This document shows, piece after piece, positions 6,868 to 14,773 of a stretch of 57,713 bases of DNA. Position 1 is the stretch's first letter. The number at the start of each line of letters is the position of its first letter. The translations under genes were made by a program, and so were the position numbers. This stretch comes from Ilumatobacteraceae bacterium (GTDB lineage: Bacteria; Actinomycetota; Acidimicrobiia; Acidimicrobiales; Ilumatobacteraceae). The notes beneath the pieces were generated by a model. That model made no database searches. It was given only the letters and a program-made list of their open reading frames with translations, and was not told where the DNA came from. Where the stretch lies: contig JAHENF010000017.1 in NCBI GenBank assembly GCA_024643255.1, positions 3,746 through 61,458 on the forward strand, in the 5' to 3' direction.

Positions 6868-8030
6868 CCGAAGCAGTGATCGTCGACGCCGTCCGCACCC
6901 CCGGCGGCAAGCGCAACGGCAAGTTGAAGGACCAGCATCCCGCCGCACTCGCCGCGCATGTGCTCAAGGCCCTCCAGGAGCGCAACAACCTCGACCCGGC
7001 CATGGTCGACGACGTGATCATGGGCTGCGTGATGCAGGTCGGTGAGCAGTCGCTCAACATCGGCCGCAACGCGGTGCTCGCCGCCGGCTGGCCCGAAGAG
7101 GTGCCGTCGACCACGATCGACCGCCAGTGCGGCTCGAGCCAGCAGGCGATGCACTTCGCCGCGCAGGGCGTGATGGCCGGTGCATACGACGTGGTCGTCG
7201 CCGCCGGTGTCGAAGTGATGACCCGCACACCGATGGGCGCCTCGATCGTCCAGGGCATGGGCTTCCCGTTCCCCAAGGAGCAGCTCGACCGCTACGCCGA
7301 GACCGGCCTGCCGCCGCAGGGCATCGGTGCCGACATGATCGCCGCCGAGTACGGCATCACCCGCGAGGACCTCGACGAATTCGGCGCCCTCAGCCAGCAG
7401 CGCGCCGCGCAGGCCCGCGACGAAGGCCGCTTCGAGCGCGAGATCATCCCGGTCGAGGTCGACCTCGACGGCCAGGTCGAGATGATGATCTCCGACGAAG
7501 GCATCCGCGAAGGCACCACCGCCGAGACGCTCGCCAAGCTCAAGCCCGCCTTCAAGGAGGACGGCGTCATCACCGCCGGCAACTCGTCGCAGATCTCCGA
7601 CGGAGCGTCCGCCGTGCTGATCATGAGCAAGGAGAAGGCCGAGGAGCTCGGGATGAAGCCCCGCGCCCGATTCCACGCATTCGCGGTGACCGGTGCCGAC
7701 CCGGTGACGATGCTCAAGGGTCCGATCCCGGCCACCAAGAAGATCCTCGAGAAGACCGGCCTCACGATCGACGACATCGACCTCTTCGAGGTGAACGAGG
7801 CGTTCGCCTCGGTCGTGCTCGCATGGCAGAAGGAAACCGGCGCCGACATGAGCAAGGTCAACGTGAACGGCGGCGCCATCGCCCTCGGTCACCCGCTCGG
7901 CTCGTCCGGCACGAAGCTGATGGCGACGTTGCTCAACGAACTCGAGCGCACCGGCGGCCGTTATGGCCTGCAGGTGATGTGCGAAGGCGGCGGCATGGCC
8001 AACGCCACCATCATCGAGCGCCTCGACTGA
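6864..8030 (+). CDS. Thiolase / acetyl-CoA C-acyltransferase
   Basis: 388 residues, normal for thiolases. The nucleophilic Cys is C89 in IDRQCGSSQQA, the catalytic His is H343 in GGAIALGHPLGSSG, and the second Cys is C373 in VMCEGGGMANA; all three are intact. The enzyme cleaves 3-oxoacyl-CoA with CoA, or condenses acetyl-CoA in the reverse direction. The start ATG overlaps the MarR stop (ATGA) and has a CAGGAG site upstream. With the divergent acyl-CoA dehydrogenase this suggests a small fatty- or branched-acid catabolic regulon. A strong hairpin terminator follows the stop codon. Confidence 0.93.
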   Translation: MTEAVIVDAVRTPGGKRNGKLKDQHPAALAAHVLKALQERNNLDPAMVDDVIMGCVMQVGEQSLNIGRNAVLAAGWPEEVPSTTIDRQCGSSQQAMHFAAQGVMAGAYDVVVAAGVEVMTRTPMGASIVQGMGFPFPKEQLDRYAETGLPPQGIGADMIAAEYGITREDLDEFGALSQQRAAQARDEGRFEREIIPVEVDLDGQVEMMISDEGIREGTTAETLAKLKPAFKEDGVITAGNSSQISDGASAVLIMSKEKAEELGMKPRARFHAFAVTGADPVTMLKGPIPATKKILEKTGLTIDDIDLFEVNEAFASVVLAWQKETGADMSKVNVNGGAIALGHPLGSSGTKLMATLLNELERTGGRYGLQVMCEGGGMANATIIERLD

Positions 8031-8054
8031 CATCGCGGGGTCACTCCCCGAACA

Positions 8055-8107
8055 CCGAATTTCGCCTGGGACTGCCCGCTGAGCGGGCAGTCCCAGGCAT
8101 TTTTCGG
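8055..8107 (+). terminator. Strong hairpin terminator after the thiolase, with nested outer stem
   Basis: A perfect 17-base-pair stem (8064-8080 with 8082-8098) is followed by ATTTTT at 8099-8104, a good intrinsic terminator for the MarR-thiolase operon. A second, outer pairing CCGAA (8055-8059) with TTCGG (8103-8107) encloses the hairpin and the U-run. The same nested plan and related sequence occur at 14638-14692 and 49400-49448, so it may have been recruited from a palindromic repeat family. Confidence 0.85.
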
Positions 8108-8166
8108 CTCTGGCGCGCTCGGTGTGGGGTGACGCTTGACCGGTACACGACGGTCTGGCCTTCGGG

Positions 8167-8172
8167 TACGGT
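8167..8172 (+). promoter_or_regulatory. Predicted -10 of the DUF4097-cyclase operon
   Basis: TACGGT at 8167-8172 ends six bases before the ATG at 8179, with no Shine-Dalgarno between, predicting a leaderless mRNA. Confidence 0.5.
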
Positions 8173-8178
8173 CGCGAC

Positions 8179-8856
8179 ATGGGGTTCCCCGCACCGGTCC
8201 AGGCGGCCGTCGTCCGGATCACCACGACGAGTGGGTCGATCCACGTCGTGGCCGAGCCAGGGCGCACCGACGTGTGGTCGAGCACCGATCCGCTCGACGA
8301 CGGCCGATTGCCTGCCACCATCGACGGCGGCGCGTCACGAGTCCGGGTGCGGGTCCCCGAAGGAACCGATCTGGTGGTCGGTTCGACCTCGGGTCGCGTC
8401 ACGATCGAAGGAAGCGTCGGGGCCGTCTCGGCGATGACCAACGCGGGGAGGGTGTCGATCGCCGACGCCGAGTCGGTCGACGTGCGCACGAAGAGTGGAC
8501 GCATCGAGGTGAAGCAGGTGTCTGGGAGTTGTCGCGCGGTCGCGACCAGCGCACGTGTCGAGATCGGGCACTGCGGCGATGCCGACGTCACCAGCGGCAG
8601 CGGCCGGATCTCGCTCGACGACGCAAACGGTCGAGTGCATGCGCACTGCTCGAGTGGGCGCATCGAGATCTCGATGGGCGGTGCGCACGACGTCGACGCC
8701 GAGACGGTGTCGGGCCGGATCACGGTGTCGCTGCCGGCAGCGGTGCGCGCGCTGGTCGTCCCGTTGCCCGGCGAGGTCGCCGTCGGAGCCGACGACTGCG
8801 ATTGTGTCGTCGTCGCACGGTCGGGAAGCGGTCGCGTCGACGTCTCGAACCGATGA
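8179..8856 (+). CDS. DUF4097-like beta-repeat protein
   Basis: 225 residues made of repeated short beta-strands with recurring SGRI/SGRV turns (TSGRVTIEG, NAGRVSIAD, KSGRIEV, GSGRISL, SSGRIEI, VSGRITV, GSGRVDV), about one every 20 residues. This is the right-handed parallel beta-helix pattern of the DUF4097/DUF4098 'putative adhesin' family. There is no signal peptide or membrane segment, so it is probably cytoplasmic, and biochemical function in the family is unclear. Its stop overlaps the ATG of a nucleotide cyclase (ATGA), so the two are coupled. A scaffolding or sensing role for the cyclase is possible but speculative. Confidence 0.75.
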   Translation: MGFPAPVQAAVVRITTTSGSIHVVAEPGRTDVWSSTDPLDDGRLPATIDGGASRVRVRVPEGTDLVVGSTSGRVTIEGSVGAVSAMTNAGRVSIADAESVDVRTKSGRIEVKQVSGSCRAVATSARVEIGHCGDADVTSGSGRISLDDANGRVHAHCSSGRIEISMGGAHDVDAETVSGRITVSLPAAVRALVVPLPGEVAVGADDCDCVVVARSGSGRVDVSNR

Positions 8857-9383
8857 CCCCCGCTCCTACGCTCACAGCGACGCGGACCGGTGCGATCTTG
8901 TTCACCGACCTCGTCGGGTTCACCGAGTTCACCGACGCGCGCGGCGACGCTGCGGCGGTCCAGGTGCTCGACGCGCAGTCGGCGATTGCGGCCGATGCGC
9001 TCGCGGACGTCGACGGTCAACTGGTGAAGGAGCTCGGCGACGGCCTGATGCTCTGGTTCGATCACGCGACGCACGGTCTCCGGACCGCCGCCGGCATGCT
9101 CCAGGCGATCGAGCAGGCACGGACCGAGCGTGGGTTCCCCCTCTCGTTGCGGATGGGCATGCACTGGGGTGACGTCGTCGAACGTGGTGCCGACTTCGTG
9201 GGACAGAACGTCAACATCGCGTCGCGGATCGCCGATCTCGCCGGGCCCGGCGAACTGTTGGTGTCGGAGCAGGTGGTCAGCGCGGTCGACGGTGAAACAC
9301 CCGCGGCGGCGTTCCGGCCGGTGGGGCCGACGCGGGTGAAGGGTGTCGCCTCACCGATCTGGCTGTACCGCCTCGCCACCTGA
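8853..9383 (+). CDS. Stand-alone class III adenylate/guanylate cyclase domain
   Basis: 176 residues, just one cyclase homology domain with no sensor or membrane region. ILFTDLVGFTEFTD carries the first metal Asp, VKELGDGLMLWF the second metal-binding segment, and RMGMHWGDVVERGADFVGQNVNIASRI the substrate and transition-state region with the conserved Asn-x-x-x-Arg. It should convert ATP (or GTP) to the cyclic monophosphate as a homodimer. The start overlaps the DUF4097 stop codon. Substrate identity cannot be assigned safely from sequence. It is followed after 76 bases by the nucleoside hydrolase gene, which has its own promoter-like element. Confidence 0.85.
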   Translation: MTPAPTLTATRTGAILFTDLVGFTEFTDARGDAAAVQVLDAQSAIAADALADVDGQLVKELGDGLMLWFDHATHGLRTAAGMLQAIEQARTERGFPLSLRMGMHWGDVVERGADFVGQNVNIASRIADLAGPGELLVSEQVVSAVDGETPAAAFRPVGPTRVKGVASPIWLYRLAT

Positions 9384-9459
9384 GGCCGTCCGCCCAACGT
9401 CAGGATCGACGAGGCCGATCGGACGTGACGCTGGTCGATGCGTCCGCGAGACTGCGGGC

Positions 9460-10386
9460 ATGCAACGGCGCAGCCTCGTGATCGACACCGACACGGCATC
9501 CGACGACGCAGTCGCCCTCGTCCTCGCAGTGCGAGAACCGTCGGTCGACGTGCGTGCCGTGACGGTGGTCGCGGGCAACGTACCGCTCGATCTGGCCGTG
9601 GGCAATGCGATCGTCACCCTCGACCTGTGTGGCGGCGCCGACATCGAGCTGCACGCCGGCCGGGCTCAACCGCTGACGCGGACGCTGAACACCGCGCAGT
9701 TCGTCCACGGAACCGACGGCATGGGTGGCGCCGAGTTGCCCGCGCCGTCACGCGCTCCGACGTCGTTCGATGCCGTGGAGGCCCTGCTGCGGATCGCCGC
9801 CGACGAACCGGGCCGGCACGACCTCGTGACGCTCGGGCCGCTCACGAACATCGCCGCAGCGCTCGAGGTCGATCCCGACTTTCTCACGAAGTTCGGCCAC
9901 ACGTATCTGATGGCCGGCTCGCCGGACGGCGTCGGCAACGTGGACGCCCTCGGTGAGTACAACGTGTGGGCCGACCCGGAGGCGGCGTCGGTGGCGTTCG
10001 CGGCCGAGGGCGCCAAGACGATGATCGGGTGGAACATCTCCCGGCAGTTCGCCGTGATGCTCCCCGACGAGCAGACCCGGCTCGCTGCTGCCGGTCGTCT
10101 CGGTCGGTTCGCGATCGACATCAACGGCGACGTCGAGCAGTACTGCCTGGACACCGGGCTTGCCGGGTTCGATCTCCCGGACCCCATCGCCATGGCGGTT
10201 GCGCTCGACGACTCGATCATCGTCGAGGCGACCGACGAGTGGCTGGTCGTCGGTCTCGATGGGCCGACGCGGGGTTGCACGATTCCCGACCGTCGATTCG
10301 GCCGACCCGACCCGAACATCCGTGTGCTGTGGTCGGTCGACGAAACCGCGTTCAAGGCCCGACTCTTCACCGCCTGCTCCGACTGA
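9460..10386 (+). CDS. Inosine/uridine-preferring nucleoside hydrolase family protein
   Basis: 308 residues. The N-terminal Asp cluster DTDTASDDA (D9, D11, D15, D16) is the calcium-binding signature of the nucleoside hydrolase family. Other family marks are VVAGNVPLDLAVGNA, VTLGPLTNIAAAL and the late DLPDPIAMAVAL, where the DP Asp is the fourth calcium ligand. The enzyme hydrolyses the N-glycosidic bond of nucleosides in salvage; base preference is not predictable. The ATG at 9460 has GAGACT six bases upstream, which fits a leaderless start, and the open frame to 9343 has no family sequence. Expected cellular location is the cytoplasm. Confidence 0.9.
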   Translation: MQRRSLVIDTDTASDDAVALVLAVREPSVDVRAVTVVAGNVPLDLAVGNAIVTLDLCGGADIELHAGRAQPLTRTLNTAQFVHGTDGMGGAELPAPSRAPTSFDAVEALLRIAADEPGRHDLVTLGPLTNIAAALEVDPDFLTKFGHTYLMAGSPDGVGNVDALGEYNVWADPEAASVAFAAEGAKTMIGWNISRQFAVMLPDEQTRLAAAGRLGRFAIDINGDVEQYCLDTGLAGFDLPDPIAMAVALDDSIIVEATDEWLVVGLDGPTRGCTIPDRRFGRPDPNIRVLWSVDETAFKARLFTACSD

Positions 10387-10397
10387 CCCCCACCCGG

Positions 10398-10451
10398 ACG
10401 TTTGTGGCGAGAGTTGATTGGACCGTCCCAACCGGAGTGCGCCCCAAACGT
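10398..10451. repeat. Nested palindromic repeat (GTTTGTGGCG family), single copy
   Basis: Outer arms ACGTTTG (10398-10404) and CAAACGT (10445-10451), continued by GGCG/CGCC, enclose an inner TTGG/CCAA stem around a central CCGTC. It sits between the convergent nucleoside hydrolase and glyoxalase-fold genes. The two tandem copies at 52293-52416 share the arms and the core TTGG-N-CCGTCCCAAC. Confidence 0.75.
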
Positions 10452-10455
10452 GAAT

Positions 10456-10498
10456 GGGGATGGGGATGGGATGGGGATGGGGATGGGGATGAGGATGG
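10456..10498 (+). repeat. GGGGAT hexamer microsatellite with G-quadruplex potential
   Basis: About seven imperfect repeats of GGGGAT follow the palindrome at 10398-10451 after four bases. The runs of three to four G separated by AT satisfy the usual G-quadruplex pattern on the plus strand. It lies between convergent genes, only seven bases from the stop codon of the minus-strand glyoxalase-fold gene. Confidence 0.8.
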
Positions 10499-10504
10499 TG
10501 TGGG

Positions 10505-11008
10505 TCAGCGGGAGATGCCGATGCCGCCGGGCTCGCCGACGCCGAATCGTTCGATCTCGGCGGGAAGATCGAGGGCCCGGATCGTCATGCGGGCGTCGAG
10601 ATCGTCCTGGGTCAGCAGGTCGGCCGGAATGATCCAGACCACCTCGAACTCGAGGCCGTCGGGGTCCCTCGCGTAGAGACTCTTGGTGGTGCCATGGTCG
10701 GAGGCGCCGACGAGCGCCCCGCGCTCGCGGAGCACACCGGCGAGACGCTGGAGTTCACCGAGCGTGTCGACCTCCCAGGCGAGATGGTAGAGGCCGACGG
10801 TCGACCGACCGGCATCCGAGGGCCCGGCGCCGGCCCCGATCTGGAAGACCCCGAGGTCGTGGTCGTTCGTCGAGTCGGGCGCCTGGAGGAAGGCCGCGCC
10901 CTGAAGCGAGGCGACGACGCGGAAGCCGAGTACATCGCCGTAGAACTCGGTGGTCCGATCCACGTCTCGGACGTAGAGCACGGCGTGGTTGAGGCGGTGA
11001 ACACCCAT
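10505..11008 (-). CDS. VOC (glyoxalase/extradiol dioxygenase) superfamily protein
   Basis: 167 residues. Two beta-alpha-beta-beta-beta modules are visible. The metal ligands expected for the fold are present: H8 in RLNHAVLYV, His in GLYHLAWEV and Glu in GLEFEVVWI, as in glyoxalase I and catechol 2,3-dioxygenase relatives. RTTEFYGDVLGFRVV is the typical first-helix signature. Intact ligands argue for an enzyme rather than a resistance binding protein, but the substrate is unknown. A start 11 codons upstream (11041) is possible because GACCCT lies six bases before it; I prefer 11008, where the fold begins. Confidence 0.85.
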   Translation of the reverse strand: MGVHRLNHAVLYVRDVDRTTEFYGDVLGFRVVASLQGAAFLQAPDSTNDHDLGVFQIGAGAGPSDAGRSTVGLYHLAWEVDTLGELQRLAGVLRERGALVGASDHGTTKSLYARDPDGLEFEVVWIIPADLLTQDDLDARMTIRALDLPAEIERFGVGEPGGIGISR

Positions 11009-11103
11009 ACCGCGTCGCAACCTGTTCGTGAACGCAAACATTCCTCGAGGGTCCGCCCGAAACGTGTGCTGGGTGAGTGGCGGCCAACGGGGAGAATGTG
11101 CCG

Positions 11104-12885
11104 ATGGCCACGCAGACCGCGACGAGCGGTACACGCTGGCGCGTCCTCGGCGCGCTGCTGCGGCCCGACGCCTGGCGCTGGGCCGGCCTCGGCGTGCTCG
11201 TGGCCATCAGCTCGGCGCTCCTCATCGCCGGGCCGCTCGTGGTGCGACAGATCGTCGACGCCGCCACCGAGGGCACGACTCGTGCGGACATCGTGCGTCT
11301 CTCCCTGGTCTTCCTGGCGATCGCGGTCGTCACGCAGATCCTTGCCGTGATCGTCGTGTGGTCGGCGACGATCGCCGCTTGGCGCACGACCAATGATCTG
11401 CGTCTGACGATGACGCGTCACGTGCTCGGCCTCGATCACGAGTTCCATCGCACGCACACGCCAGGTGAGCTGATCCAACGCGTCGACGGCGACATCACCT
11501 CTGTGTCGGACTTCCTGAGCACCGTGGTCACGAAGGCGGCCGGCGCCGCGATGCTGATCGGCGGCATCATCATCGTGCTGACCGTGCTCGACTGGCGGCT
11601 CGGGCTCGGCATGGCGGTGTACGTCGGGCTGGCGTTGGTCGTGATCGTGCAGAGCCGTCACCGTGCGGTGTCGGAATCGTCGGACGAGATGGGCGCCCTG
11701 GGCCGCCTGTACGGCGGGATCGAGGAGCGGCTCACCGCTGCCGAAGACCTCCGGGCCAACGGTGCCGCCGACCACGTCGCCTGGCGATTCGTCGAGGACA
11801 GCGAGGACGCGCTGATGAGCGCCGTGCGCCGCGAGCGTGCGTTCCTGATCATGTGGTGGTTCGTCCAGGGCGCCGTTGCTGCCGGTTGGGTCATCGCGCT
11901 CGTGCTCGGCGCGGTCCTCGTGGCGGCCGGCACCATCTCGCTCGGGACCGCCTTCCTCCTCTTCCAGTACGTTCTGCTGATCGCCCGTCCGCTCGAGGAG
12001 GTCGTGCACGAACTCGAGACCGTGCAGAAGGCAAACGGGGCCATGGTGCGTGTCGTCGACCTGCTCGACGTGCGGCCCAAGGTGCTCGACGAAGGCGACA
12101 CGAACCCGCCGGCCGGCCCGCTCTCCATCGACGTCGATGCCGTGCACTTCGACTACGGCGACGACCGCCCGGTGCTCAGCCACGTCGACCTGCACATCGG
12201 TGCCGGTCGTTCCGTCGGGATCGTGGGACGTACCGGCAGCGGCAAGACCACGTTCTCGCGTCTCGTCCTGCGACTGGTGGAGCCAACCAGTGGTGGCGTC
12301 GCGCTCGGCGGGGTGCCCATCGCCGACATCTCCCTCGTCGAACTCCGCCGGCGCGTGGCGCTCGTGCCCCAGGAGGTCGAACTGTTCGCCGGGACCGTTC
12401 GCGACAACGTGACGCTGTTCGACGACCAGCCCACCGATGCCGCCGTCGTCGAGGCACTGCACCGGGTGGGCCTCGATGCACTTGCCGCGGCCGGCATCGA
12501 CCGCGCGCTCGGTGCCGCTGGGGGCGGACTGTCCGCCGGTGAAGCGCAGTTGCTGGCGCTTGCGCGGGTGTGGCTGCGTGACCCCGACGTCCTGGTGCTC
12601 GACGAAGCGACGGCCAGGGTCGATCCGCAGACCGAGCAACGTCTGGAGGCTGCCGTCGTCGAGCTCATGCGTGGCCGTACCACGCTCGTGATCGCCCATC
12701 GCCTGTCGACGCTGCATTCGGTCGACGAGATCATCGTGTTCGATCACGGGCTGGTCGTCGAGCACGGCGATCGCGGCGACCTGGTCGGCGACGACGACAG
12801 CCGGTTCGCGCAACTCCTGTCCATCTCGCTCGACGAGGAGCGCGAACCGGACGGCGAGACGGCGAGCTCGGAGGTGACGCCATGA
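11104..12885 (+). CDS. ABC exporter half-transporter, subunit 1 of a heterodimer
   Basis: 593 residues from the ATG at 11104, which has a GGGGAG Shine-Dalgarno nine bases upstream. Six N-terminal membrane helices (about 20-290) precede an ATPase domain: Walker A GRTGSGKTT near 376, Q-loop, Walker B VLVLDEATA with catalytic Glu near 501, and the H-loop IAHRLS. The signature is LSAGEAQ (near 476) instead of LSGGQ. The gene overlaps the next exporter gene by four bases (ATGA). The two defective elements of the pair are complementary, which is the pattern of heterodimeric exporters with one degenerate ATP site. The substrate (drug, lipid or peptide) is unknown. Confidence 0.92.
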   Translation: MATQTATSGTRWRVLGALLRPDAWRWAGLGVLVAISSALLIAGPLVVRQIVDAATEGTTRADIVRLSLVFLAIAVVTQILAVIVVWSATIAAWRTTNDLRLTMTRHVLGLDHEFHRTHTPGELIQRVDGDITSVSDFLSTVVTKAAGAAMLIGGIIIVLTVLDWRLGLGMAVYVGLALVVIVQSRHRAVSESSDEMGALGRLYGGIEERLTAAEDLRANGAADHVAWRFVEDSEDALMSAVRRERAFLIMWWFVQGAVAAGWVIALVLGAVLVAAGTISLGTAFLLFQYVLLIARPLEEVVHELETVQKANGAMVRVVDLLDVRPKVLDEGDTNPPAGPLSIDVDAVHFDYGDDRPVLSHVDLHIGAGRSVGIVGRTGSGKTTFSRLVLRLVEPTSGGVALGGVPIADISLVELRRRVALVPQEVELFAGTVRDNVTLFDDQPTDAAVVEALHRVGLDALAAAGIDRALGAAGGGLSAGEAQLLALARVWLRDPDVLVLDEATARVDPQTEQRLEAAVVELMRGRTTLVIAHRLSTLHSVDEIIVFDHGLVVEHGDRGDLVGDDDSRFAQLLSISLDEEREPDGETASSEVTP

Positions 12886-14654
12886 CCGAGCTCGTGACGA
12901 AGCATCCTGAGCCGATCCATGACGTGCCCGCCGGGAACCCGACCGACAATGTCTGGAAGCTCACCTGGCGGGTCTCGCAGCATCGCCCGCGCGAACTCTG
13001 GGTGGGCTGGTCCCTGTTCGTCGTCTTCTTCACGATGCCGGCGATCACGGGGTACTTCCTCGCGCGAGGGTACGGCGCGCTCGAGGGGGGTGACACCACC
13101 GGGACGATCTGGTGGGCGGCGGCCATCGCGGCGAGCGAAACGATCCGGATGATCGCGATCCACCACGGTGCCCTGATCTGGACCAAGGCGTGGATCCACA
13201 TGCAGACACTGCTGAGGGCGAACATGTTGAGCGCCCAGATGGCCAGCGGCGGCCTGCATGCCGGCCAGCCGGTGGGATCGGCGGGGTCGGCCGTCACGCA
13301 CTTCCGCGACGACACCGAGGACGTCGCCAACTTCGTCGACGGCATGGTCGACGTGTCGGGCGGCCTCGTCTTCACGGTGATCGCCGGGTTCGTGCTCGGC
13401 GCCGCGGACCCGAACGCCGCGCTCATCCTGATCCTGCCGTTGCTCGGCGTCGGCATCGCGACGCGCGTGCTCGACACCCGGATCAAGGAGTACCGCGCCG
13501 CCGATCGCGCCGCCACCGAGGGGGTGACCGGACTGCTGGGCGACGTGATGGCCGCGGCCACCACCGTCAAGGTCAATGACGCCGCCGAACCGATGCTCGC
13601 GCGTCTCGCCGTGCTCGTTGATCGTCGACGCCACACGGCGGTGCGCGATCGCGTGCTCGAGGAGGGTGTCCAGGCGTTCAGCAAGGGTGCCGCCGACGTG
13701 GGCCTCGGTCTGGTGCTGCTCGTGAGTGCCGGAGCGATCGCGTCGGGTTCCTTCGACCTCGCCACGCTTGCGCTGTTCACCGCGTACCTCGGCTGGTTGA
13801 GCTTCCTACCGCGGATGGTCGGGCGGGTACTCGCGCGCCGCAAGCAGGCAGGTGTCGCGTTCGACCGGATGAGCGCACTGGTGGCCGAGCAGGCACCGAC
13901 GAACACGGTGCGCAAGCGTCGCCTGCCGATCGACCCGGCCGACAAGCGGACACGCTCCGCCGTCGAGCGCCCCGAGCGTGTGTCACTCGAGCGACTCGAT
14001 GTCTCCGGACTGTCCGTCGCCTATGACGGCCGGCGCGTGGTGAGCGACGTCGGGTTCACGGTCGGCCGCGGTGAGTTCGTCGTCATCACCGGTCCGATCG
14101 GTGTCGGCAAGTCGACACTGCTGCGCGCGCTGCTCGGGCTCGCTTGGCAGGCCGACGTGACCGGTTCGGTGCGTTGGAACGGCCGCGAGATCGAGGACCG
14201 ATCGGCATTTCTCGTGCCACCGAACGCAGCGTTCCTCTCGCAGGTACCGCAGCTGATCTCCGACAGCGTTGCGGACAATGTCGCGCTCGGACCGGTCGAT
14301 CCGGTGCAGCTCGCGACCGCGCTCCGCCTCGCTGCGATCGCCGACGACATCGAGTCGATGCCCGCCGGCGCCGACACGCTGATCGGCCCGCGCGGACTCC
14401 GGCTGTCGGGAGGGCAGCGCCAGCGTCTGGCGACCGCCCGAGCGTTGGTGCATGCGCCCGAACTCGTCGTGCTCGACGACCTGTCGAGCGCGCTCGACGT
14501 CGAGACCGAGGTGCTGCTGTGGACCAATCTCGCCGATGCGGGCATGACGGTCATCGCCGTGTCGCACCGCGAGGTCGCCTTCCGCCGCGCCGATCAGGTG
14601 CTCCGTCTCGAAGACGGGCGCATCGTCGGCCCCGCCCCCCGAAATTCGGACTGA
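12882..14654 (+). CDS. ABC exporter half-transporter, subunit 2 (degenerate Walker B)
   Basis: 590 residues, membrane domain about 40-330 and ATPase domain about 365-585. Walker A is GPIGVGKST (near 404), the signature is canonical LSGGQRQR (near 508), the Walker B is LVVLDDLSSALD with Asp533 where the catalytic Glu should be, and the H-loop is IAVSHREV. In the heterodimer its LSGGQ would complete the active site formed with subunit 1's Walker A/B, while its own Walker B faces subunit 1's altered LSAGE. The last four residues (RNSD) and the stop codon lie within the palindromic element at 14638-14692, so the 3' end may have been altered by that element. Confidence 0.92.
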   Translation: MTELVTKHPEPIHDVPAGNPTDNVWKLTWRVSQHRPRELWVGWSLFVVFFTMPAITGYFLARGYGALEGGDTTGTIWWAAAIAASETIRMIAIHHGALIWTKAWIHMQTLLRANMLSAQMASGGLHAGQPVGSAGSAVTHFRDDTEDVANFVDGMVDVSGGLVFTVIAGFVLGAADPNAALILILPLLGVGIATRVLDTRIKEYRAADRAATEGVTGLLGDVMAAATTVKVNDAAEPMLARLAVLVDRRRHTAVRDRVLEEGVQAFSKGAADVGLGLVLLVSAGAIASGSFDLATLALFTAYLGWLSFLPRMVGRVLARRKQAGVAFDRMSALVAEQAPTNTVRKRRLPIDPADKRTRSAVERPERVSLERLDVSGLSVAYDGRRVVSDVGFTVGRGEFVVITGPIGVGKSTLLRALLGLAWQADVTGSVRWNGREIEDRSAFLVPPNAAFLSQVPQLISDSVADNVALGPVDPVQLATALRLAAIADDIESMPAGADTLIGPRGLRLSGGQRQRLATARALVHAPELVVLDDLSSALDVETEVLLWTNLADAGMTVIAVSHREVAFRRADQVLRLEDGRIVGPAPRNSD

Positions 14655-14692
14655 ACCTGCCGCTGAGCGCAAGGTTCGCTCCGAATTTCGGG
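14638..14692. repeat. Nested palindromic element (AAATTCGG family) at the exporter 3' end
   Basis: Thirteen-base arms (14638-14650 and 14680-14692) are perfectly complementary, with an inner GAACCT/AGGTTC stem and a CCGCTGAGCG centre. It spans the stop codon of the exporter gene. One forward frame reads KFGLNLPLSARFAPNFG, close to the peptide [17 protein letters not shown] encoded by the copy within the beta-galactosidase gene. Its position between convergent genes allows a terminator role, but there is no U-tract. Confidence 0.85.
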
Positions 14693-14702
14693 TTGGTGAT
14701 TT

Positions 14703-14763
14703 CGGGTTGGGTTGGTGCGGGGCTGATTGGGGTTGGGCCTGGTGCGGGTTGGGTTGGTGCGGG
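14703..14763 (+). repeat. G-rich direct repeats with quadruplex potential
   Basis: A 19-base unit reading CGGGTTGGGTTGGTGCGGG occurs at 14703-14721 and again at 14745-14763 (period 42), with GGGGTTGGG between. Runs of three or more G are spaced to allow a plus-strand G-quadruplex. It directly follows the palindrome at 14638-14692 and lies between convergent genes, as the GGGGAT repeat does at 10456. Confidence 0.75.
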
Positions 14764-14773
14764 CTGAGCTGGG

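Noticed and set aside
6501..9164. 887-codon minus-strand open frame
   Set aside because: It runs antisense through thiolase, DUF4097 and cyclase genes whose motifs are intact and shows no domain signature itself.
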